Origin: Lantana camara
Lineage: Eukaryota; Streptophyta; Magnoliopsida; Lamiales; Verbenaceae
Direction: 5' to 3'
NCBI GenBank assembly: GCA_037501455.1
Contig: CM074858.1
Location: forward strand, 79,582,501-79,646,500
Length of the DNA stretch: 64,000 nucleotides
In this document: positions 56,268 through 64,000 of the stretch, piece by piece
Numbering within the stretch: the first letter of the stretch is position 1
Layout: each line of letters starts with the position of its first letter
Translations under genes and position numbers: made by a program
Notes under the pieces: generated by a model
Told to the model about the DNA's origin: nothing
Databases searched by the model: none
The model's input: only the letters and a program-made list of their open reading frames with translations

Positions 56268-56638
56268 TTTAGAGCTAATTTGACAATTCTTGGTTCATGT
56301 GTTGAACACCTTCCTTTCTCCAAGATTAAATTAAACCCTAGGTTAAGCCTAAACACTAACTAGAGAACTAGCATCCTTACTAGTTAGATTGTGATCAAGT
56401 TGGTGGACTTTCTCTAGAGACTTCAAGTTAGAAGTTTGAAGATTCGAGCTTTACCAAGGAGAGGGGATCAAGCCGCGTGAAGAGCGTTCTTGGGTGGCTT
56501 GAAACGCTTCAAGAAAGAATAAAAGAAAAGTAAGTTTTCTATCTTTACGAATTTGGTTACACGATTGCGAGTTCAAGGTCCTTTTGTTGGGAAAAATTTT
56601 TAAATTCCGCTGCTTTCTGATTCGTGTTTTCCAACAAG

Positions 56639-56651
56639 TGGTATCAGAGCC
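56639..56651 (+). other. Primer-binding site of element G
   Basis: TGGTATCAGAGCC two bases after the LTR, initiator tRNA-Met type, as is usual for copia elements. Confidence 0.92.
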
Positions 56652-59001
56652 ACCTCGTTAATCGTGTTTCTGATTCGTCTCAATTATACTGAATTTGGTA
56701 GAAATTCTTAGGCTTGATGCTATTGAGTATTTGTAATTGTTTTAGAAAACCTGAATTACGAAACTGTATTTTTTCCTGAAAGTTTCTGAAAATTGGTTTT
56801 TATAAAATTTAATTTTGAAAAACAATTTTAGATTTGAAACTGTATAAACTGTTTTTGGATTTCTTGGATTGGTTTGGCTTTTGAACGAAAACACGAAACG
56901 AAAGCCCAGATCGCGATGAACACGCGAAACCCCGCGCGCGCGGGCTTCGCGCGCCACCCTCCCGCAACCGCGCGGGAGGCCCTCCCGGGCGCGCCTAGGC
57001 GTGCCCGCCCATCATTGCCCAGGGCTGGCCGGAACAGACCGGCTAGTCTCCCGCACGCCGTCCGCCCGTCGCCGCCCAGGCCTGGCCGGGACAGACCGGC
57101 CAGTCGCCCAGCACCTCCCGCACTTCCGGCGCGCCCGCCCAGGGCGGCCGAGACTGGCCGCCCAATGCCCGGCAGGAGCTGCGCGCTCCAGCGCGCACTC
57201 GCGCGGCCTTGGCCGCGCGCTGTGCGCGCATGCTGTGCGCACACGCCGCACATGGGACGGGCAACCCCGTTTTCGTGATCCGGCCTTTTCGTGTTTCGTG
57301 CAATCCAGTCCCAATTTTTTATTTTAATTTTAAAATTTTATTTTTGAATATTTATTTTAATTTTTTTTTTTGAATAAAACTTAAAATTGGGATTTTTGAG
57401 AAATTGAAACGGTTTATATTTTGGGAAAATACATCTTGATAAAATTATTAATTTTCAGAAATTAATTGGAATTTTATTTGTTTTGGTAATTTGGGATTTA
57501 TTGAAAACTTTTATAAATAAGACTCGCATCAAGTCGTGTTTTAAGCTATTAGAGCTTAAAGCGAGAATTTTAATTTATTGGTTAAATTTAAATTCTTGCA
57601 AAAGCATGTTAGGTGATCATGGGTTTAGATCTATGTATGGTTTTAATTTATGCACATGGATGGTTTAAATTGTGGTTGGAGCCCTATAGTTGCGTTTTTC
57701 AATTGAGGTTGGAGCCTCACTTATGTGCGTACTGTTATGTGATTTATTATGTGGCTTTCCATATTACTGTTTTTGAGGCCGGGGTATGCCCCGTGTAATT
57801 GTCTAAGGCCAATATGAAGATTGAGCCTTATTACTTTATGTCTTTTTCTTTTTATTGTAATTTGAGAGTAGAGATAGGTGGTGAGGTTTTATTTTCATTT
57901 TGGAGACAATGCATCCATGGAGTAAGATGGACCACATTCAAGTAACAAGGAGGCCATAAGTGAAGACCCCTCAAAATGTTAGGGAGGGGAATCTCAATTG
58001 TTAAATGTAATAGAGATAGGGCTCGTATTTTGTTACCGCTTTCCCTTATGTGATTTAAACTGTTTATGTGGCATGTATGTTAGAACTTGTGATTGTGGAG
58101 TGGCTCCCACATATCACGCATAAGATAGGTAGAACCCATGATCATTACATGTTAGTATCATGCTAGGACATGTTATCTGTTTATGTGCTTGTTTGAAATG
58201 CATTTAAGTGTACTTGCATTAATCAAGACTAATAAAATTGGATAACATATATGTTGGTGAGGTCGAACCGGACAACTCTCCGGTTGATTCGAAAATTCCC
58301 ATTAAATATTAAGCTAATTTCGAACAAATAGGTGTTTAATTCGAGATGCAAATTTTGAATTAAATTCCTAGCATTCCATCAATAGGTTTTAAGTTTAGTA
58401 AGTAAAGCTAGTTATTGTCCGCGAGTCGTGGGATAGCTAGTGGAGCTTATTAGTTCTTAGTTACCTAATTAATCATTTTAAATGGTCAATATTTCGTGGT
58501 CAATTTTAGCAAGGGCGATGTCCGCGAGTCGTGGGTCGTTCGAACTAAGTTTTGGTCATGATCTTATGAGTGATGGGTCTAGCTTAACACCTAAGTAAAT
58601 ATGGATGTCGCACGAGTCATGGGTCCATATTGAAAGATAGGTGATGCAAAAACAATTACTAAGAATTCTAAAGGTGTTAGAATTGGTAAGTTGTACCTAC
58701 CTAGGGTTCTTACTTAGAATGTCCGCGAGTCGTGGGTTCGAGGTAAAATGCCTAGGATCTTAGTACCCATTGGGAAACGTGTTCCTCTTAGATCTTTGGG
58801 AATTATAGATCTTTGAAAAACAGTGGGAGCTACATTAGATTAAAGACCTTATCTTTTGTATATCGTTATAATTCAGCATGCCCACATTTTCTCTGCTTAG
58901 CATTTAGGTTGTAGTTCTGTGATTCTCTACAATATGAAATGCAAACCCATTCGTATCCATCCTTAAGTCAAATAAGTTGACTAAGTCCTGACTAACTCTA
59001 A
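56652..59001 (+). other. Untranslated leader of element G
   Basis: This is 2.35 kb of non-coding leader between the PBS and the gag relic. It holds a GC-rich, CpG-dense island (about 56925-57275) inside AT-rich DNA, and four copies of the motif TGTCCGCGAGTCGTGGG (58416, 58519, 58606 in variant form, 58720). Long open frames over the island in several frames reflect its base composition and are not credible proteins. Confidence 0.7.
56925..57275 (+). other. GC-rich island in element G leader
   Basis: Very rich in CpG and in CGCGC and GGCC words, including two related copies of a GGCCGG(G/A)ACAGACCGGC segment (57027-57044 and 57083-57100). The flanks are strongly AT-rich. Origin unknown. Confidence 0.75.
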
Positions 59002-59640
59002 ATGGCTTCGGATCCTAAAATTCATTTTAGAATCCGACTAGAGAAAGGCGTTCTCTAAAGGGCGAAGTTTTCAATTGTGAAAAGTCGACCCGGGCCAAAA
59101 GAGAAGCAATCTGAGGTGAATGGATTTTTCCAAACCACTTAAAAGCAATTGAACCACCTCATAAAAATGTTACAAGGTATAACATTATGGAATTATTCAA
59201 TATTCCAAATGAGGAAACAAGTGCACACGAACAAGGTCTAAAGATCTTATTTGAAGATCTTATGGTCTCGATCATCAACTGAGAAAAGAGTTCTCAATGC
59301 ACTGATTGCTTACATTGCTTCGACTATCATTCAAACCCTTTATGCTCAACTAGAATGATGCTAATGTAGCATAGTTAATCATTTAAGTTGATAATGGTTG
59401 AGAGCATCCTTAAGAAGGAATAAAAGGTTGAGATGGTTAATTCTTCTTCTAAAACTCCCTAAGTTAAAGGCTTGAAGGCCTAAAGAAGAAGAAACCCTTA
59501 AGAGCCCAATGGAGGGGCATGTAAGGGGTACGCCCAAAAGACACTAGAGATCAAATAGACGTTTGCTTCTATGGTGGCAAATAAGGACTTTGAAAGGGAA
59601 CTGCAAAGAGTATGAGTACTTTGAAATGTTACCTCGTTTA
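59002..59640 (+). pseudogene. gag: Element G gag relic with broken zinc knuckle
   Basis: The ATG at 59002 opens MASDPKIHFRIRLEKGVL, typical of the start of a plant copia Gag, and meets a stop 18 codons in. Beyond it there are only short open pieces. At 59563-59606 a decayed CX2CX4HX4C knuckle can be traced: CFYGGK, a stop, GL, a stop, KGNCKEYE, with the second Cys now Gly and the His now Leu. The gene could not make a capsid protein. Confidence 0.65.
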
Positions 59641-62172
59641 GTAATTCTACTAGGAATAGAATTTACTAGTCTTAAGTCAATTCTGCATAAGCCGTTGTGC
59701 AAAGACTCAAGGCACTAATGTTCTGAACATACAACGAGATAACAAAAGTAAGTGAGATGACAAAGCTTCGAATTACTTTGGAACGTTGAGATATAAAAGG
59801 ATTAGCAAGTCAGACACCTTAGGATCATTCTATGAAAATGAACCTATAGTGTTGACTTCCTGTGAATCCTATCATGAGGGAAGCGTTCCTGAATCCCGTT
59901 TATAAGAAACGTGGAACGTTCCAAAATTATAGTGGATTTCAATCCGTGCTGATGAGTGTAAGATGCTTAATGTAAGCACTAGATACAATCGTCAGTTTAA
60001 TCATTATGAATGATGTACTTGTTAAAGTACAAATTCGAAACTTATATGAAATTCTTAGAATTTCGAAAGGAGGTTAGGAACCGAAGTAGTCATAAGTTAT
60101 AGGTAAATCGATATGATCGAGATAGCCAATATCTTAGCAACTAATTCCTTACTCATCTTAGAGATAATAGGGTTATCTCTCAGTAAACTAATTCGAGATC
60201 ACCTTAGTGTTTCCGAATGAGGGAATGAAATCTAATGCAACATGGTCCATTCCATAGCAAGCTTTACTGACTTATAATCATTCTAGGAATAAACTCCCAG
60301 AATATGTAGTTAGAGATTTTTGAATTTTGTACCTTCCAAAATCAGTCCTTTAGTTGCACTATGCAATGTGGCATATTAAATTCCCTAATTATTCTTATCC
60401 AAGAATTTAGTAGAATCCTCTTAAGTGAAGAGGATAGTGGGAGATAAGTTTGAAATGAGTTCAAGTTTATACAACGATATTGAATATTGTTTCTGCAATT
60501 CCCTTAGACAAAGGTTGTTTGTCTCAAGGAATGTATCTTTCTCAAGGAATCGTTCCTATAGAAGAAGAAAGACAAGCAAGCAGACCTCAAAGAAATTTAA
60601 GGATAAATATCCACGCCACATATAGAAGAAACGAGCCCATCTGATAAAATGTAGCCAAATTTTAGAGTATGTACACGTGTGAAACCCTTCTCTTAAGACG
60701 TGTTTAGAACGCGTTCCTAGATAGCCAAGGAATTACTTGAAGAGGAGACACTGTCAGATTTGGAATCTGAGTAGTGTAAGCAAGCCTTGAAATCCAATAT
60801 GGATTCCATATACTCAAACCAAGTTTTGACCTTGGTTGATCCACCTGATAGGATCAAGCTCGTGGAGCTTCGAGTAAATGGAAAGCATTACAACCTTCTT
60901 GACGATTGAAATGCAAAAGTCCATTTGGATTATGTTTACCACATCCTCATATTCTGACTATGAGATATGATAAATGAATATGAGAACTATCTTGTTCAAT
61001 ATGAGATTGAAAGAGACTGAAATAAGGTATTTCTATAAATCTCATATTCAGTGGGAGTATGCATAAGGTATGCAAATCCCTAAAGTCAATCTGTGGATTG
61101 ATAAAGGCTTCTAGGAGTTAGACAATTCGATTCCACAGTCAAATCGTTTGACACAGATAGAACTCGAATAAGTCTCAGAGTGTACATATGGAAGTTAGTG
61201 ATGTAAGAGTCAATTTTGGTTCTTTAGAAGACGATGTCCTTCTCATTAGGAATGTCAAGGATGACGTGAAAGTTACCAATTCTTGTTTAAGAAACAATTT
61301 GACATGAAATATCTTGGTGATTATCCTATATTCTCGACATTCAGATCTATAGAAGATAGATCTAAGAGAATAAAAGGATTATCACAAAATGAGTACATAA
61401 CCACGGTACTAAAATGAGTTTAGTATGGACAATGGAACATTTCTTTTGAAGAGTGTGTGTCCTAAGATAAACTTTGAGAAAGTTAGAATGTCCAAAATCC
61501 CTTTAAGTGAAAGGGTGCATAATGTATGAAAAGTTATGTACTAAATTAGATATGGCACAACACTAAGCGTAGTAGGCCGAATCTAATATGACCTCAGAGA
61601 AGGTCATTAGATCTCTGTAAAGGATGTCCTCAGAGTACTTGAGAAGAAATGAGGATATGTATTAGTTTACAGAGCCCAAAAGATCTTGTTGTTAGAAGGA
61701 TATTTGATGTAACCGTTCATCAAACATGGATGATTATGAAATCATTGCAAGCATACAACTTCTACCAGAATGGTAATGCAATGTGTTGGAAAGGGTTCCA
61801 AGGACGGACATTGCAAAAACTCGACTGTCGTAGTTGAGAACTTAGTCGTATTATATAACGCTAAGTTAAGTGTTTGGGTAAGAAACTCCATCTAACCAGT
61901 TAGATGAAGTTCCTAGCATGAAACAACTCCTTTATCATATTGTATGATAAAATGGATGGTTGCTCAAGTAAGAGAACCAAGACCTCACCAAGAGACTGAA
62001 CACGTGATTACGAATCACTTTATAAGGAAAAGGTGTTTCCTAAGAGATGTGTAAACAAGAGGGTCACATCAGCAGAGAATATAGCAGATCCACTTTGGAA
62101 ACGCCCAAAGTCAATAGGCTCTCAAAGTGCATCTTGAGAAGATGCGACTTAGAATACCTAAATGGCTTTTAC
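59641..62172 (+). pseudogene. pol: Element G pol relic (copia order), heavily decayed
   Basis: No frame stays open for more than about 70 codons. Copia RT can be recognised at 60824-60862 (VLTLVDPPDRIKL) and at 61230-61253 (DDVLLIRN, the catalytic YVDD box with the first two residues lost). Further pieces are RIKGLSQNEYITTVLK near 61378, MSKIPL near 61489, and the RNase H end ENIADPL at 62075-62095. The preceding protease and integrase part is too eroded to place with confidence. The end at 62172 leads into the PPT. It must have been dead for far longer than the LTRs have been diverging. Confidence 0.68.
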
Positions 62173-62187
62173 GGGCAAGTGGGAGAT
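62173..62187 (+). other. Polypurine tract of element G
   Basis: GGGCAAGTGGGAGAT immediately before the 3' LTR start TGTTAGGAATAG. Confidence 0.85.
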
Positions 62188-64000
62188 TGTTAGGAATAGT
62201 GCCCTAGAAAGCCGATTCGACGTAATCTGCTTTGGGACTTTTCTTGTATCACAGACAATCTTTGAATAATATACGATTAATTATAGGCAAACACTTCTTT
62301 ATATGCCAATACGTGTTTTGTGTGTTTCCATTACGTGCGCATGTATGAGAACTCCCCTAATCCTGATGACTTTAGGACTCTACCATTTAGGTGAAATGGT
62401 TCATGAAACGAGCCCTATATCACATAAGTCATGATTAGTAAAATACTCCAAGCCGATGAGTCCTACAGACAGTGGGAGTGTCAACCTGACTCCTCTAAGG
62501 CTTGCTTGTGGGATCACGCCCTTAAGAAGGACCACCTTGTTTCATGGAGGTGCAAAATGTATAGTTGATACGTGCGTGATACATGAGGGTGCTTACTTTA
62601 ATAAGTAAGTTCACTGAGGTGCCCCGTGTGAGAACATTCCTAAATGGGAAAGGAAGTTTCTATTTCAGGAAATGGAAACTTCCAGATTAGGAAATATCTC
62701 ACGAGTCATTGATGTGATTAATTGATCCTTAGACTTGAGGTTCCATGTTACTTTATGAGTTAACTCTGTAGTCTTTGGTATAAGCTTTAAAGGGTGTCGC
62801 CTTAGACAACTGATTCAAGGCTTATGCTGGGGCTGCACAAGTGACTCATGAAAGTGAATGAGAATCAAGAAAGGACCTACACTTGCATTTGCAAGGTGAT
62901 CTCTTATTGTGTAAGTCATTCATATGTCATATGGAGTCCTTGGCCAAGGCAGTAGATCAAGACATCAAGAAAAGGGTTTCTTGGATTGAGATCAAATGGA
63001 TATGAAATGCACTTTAGCTTTAAGACCAGATTATTAGGGTTCTAATTATTCCCTTACCCTAGATCATGGTTGAGAGATAGTAAGTAGGAGGATTGTATCT
63101 CACATGAATCAATGACTTAAAGGTTCTGTCGAATCCGAACATTCCAATTCAGCTAGGGGTTAAACACCTGTTGCTAGACTATGGTCGTTTAATCTGTGGA
63201 CTGATTAATTAATTAGTGAATTAATTAATTACGGTCACTGCTAATTGAATTGAGAACCTAGAGGGTCACACACAACAACTTGGTTACATGAGTTGAGGCT
63301 TTAAAATGATTAAACGAGTTAATCAAGCCAAGAGGGTTCCACACGTGTGAAACCACACGTGTGGCTCACGTGAGTGACACGTGTCATTGTGACACGTGTC
63401 ACACACGTGTATAAATATATGTGTATATTTATTTATGTATTAAATAATTAATGTGATTAATTATTTAATAGACTTTGGTTTAATTTTGAATTAAAAAGAA
63501 AGTCTTATTTTGGAGAAAAATAATCTAGTTAATTAATTATGAATTAATTAATTAGATAAAATAAGTTATTTATTTTAAATAAATAAAGTATAAAATTATC
63601 CAAAAATAGTTTGGATATTTTTAGCTCTCTTGAAAGTTGATTTGAATTAGAATTCAAAGTCAAAGTCAAAATTACTTGATGATCAAGTAATAGGAGAGAG
63701 AGAGAGACCAAAATCCTAGCCCATTAAGGACTAGGAATTTCGTCCCTCCCCTTTCTTATATATAGGGGAGCTCATGCTCCCCTTTAGAGCTAATTTGACA
63801 ATTCTTGGTTCATGTGTTGAACACCTTCCTTTCTCCAAGATTAAATTAAACCCTAGGTTAAGCCTAAACACTAACTAGAGAACTAGCATCCTTACTAGTT
63901 AGATTGTGATCAAGTTGGTGGACTTTCTCTAGAGACTTCAAGTTAGAAGTTTGAAGATTCGAGCTTTACCAAGGAGAGGGGATCAAGCCGCGTGAAGAGC
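62188..64000 (+). repeat. 3' LTR of element G, cut by window end
   Basis: Same sequence as 54673-56485 at a constant offset of 7515 bp, with about nine substitutions and no indels that I can see. The constant offset itself shows how little the copies have changed. Confidence 0.93.

Larger units (their letters stand above)
54673..56636 (+). repeat. 5' LTR of element G
   Basis: It runs from TGTTAGGAATAG to TTTTCCAACA. Aligned by eye with 62188-64000, I find about nine base differences, mostly transitions. Promoter-like features are listed separately. No coding sequence is seen. Confidence 0.93.
54673..64000 (+). mobile_element. Element G: dead Ty1/copia retrotransposon with near-identical LTRs
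   Basis: 5' LTR 54673-56636 (1964 bp), PBS, a long leader, decayed gag-pol, PPT, 3' LTR from 62188 (cut by the window end after 1813 bp). Relics in the order gag, zinc knuckle, RT, RNase H with copia-type RT motifs assign it to Ty1/copia. The flank left of the element is CTTCT (54668-54672); the partner TSD is off-window. The lineage within copia is not assigned. Confidence 0.88.

Noticed and set aside
56874..57327. Arg/Pro/Ala-rich open frames on both strands in the GC island
   Set aside because: High GC removes stop codons in all frames. There is no recognisable domain and no consistent start.

Overview
The window is nuclear DNA from a flowering plant with a large, repeat-rich genome, probably a eudicot (low confidence on the clade). 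It contains no intact host gene. Almost every base belongs to LTR retrotransposons inserted into one another. I fixed boundaries by LTR termini (TG...CA), primer-binding sites matching initiator tRNA-Met (TGGTATCAGAGC), polypurine tracts and 5-bp target-site duplications (TSDs).

Left block, 1-21916: the decayed gag-pol of a plus-strand Ty3/gypsy chromovirus (element A, probably Tekay/Del clade) and its 3' LTR. That LTR is split by a minus-strand solo LTR (B, 5690-19602, TSD TATTT). B is split by a 10.7-kb non-coding LTR element (C, 8448-19127, TSD GCTTC) with 4.15-kb LTRs and only 2.4 kb between them. At 21917-22471 a frameshifted DUF4283 gene fragment, a LINE/retroelement-type protein, is the only non-LTR sequence and the likely original substrate.

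Right block, 22472-64000: a chain of insertions that open and do not close inside the window. I (22472) holds J (23058), which holds K (23358), which holds E (24189, non-coding family related to C), which holds D (28431, minus-strand chromovirus), which holds F (47317, plus-strand chromovirus), which holds G (54673, dead Ty1/copia element). Side branches are H, a 9.2-kb non-coding element in D's pol (33264-42447, TSD CATCT), and L, a solo LTR in F's LTR (48936-51836, TSD GTATT).

All coding regions are pseudogenes. They carry in-frame stops, many of which fit CAG/CAA/TGG to stop transitions, as well as frameshifts and lost catalytic residues. C, E and H have no coding capacity but keep PBS, PPT or LTR signals, so they must have been moved by proteins supplied in trans.

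The most interesting signals are in the LTRs. (1) Seven LTR families carry, at a similar place, a cluster of short inverted repeats with a GC-rich, mostly 4-nt centre; the arms differ between families but stay complementary. (2) Nearly all complete LTRs carry what looks like a conserved 65-90-bp mini-exon between an acceptor-like site and a GTRRGG donor, plus an upstream donor, so the clusters would lie in an intron. (3) A GCTAGGCGG / CCGCCTAGC complementary pair recurs near LTR 3' ends. (4) H's interior has about 13 tandem hairpin units with compensatory changes.
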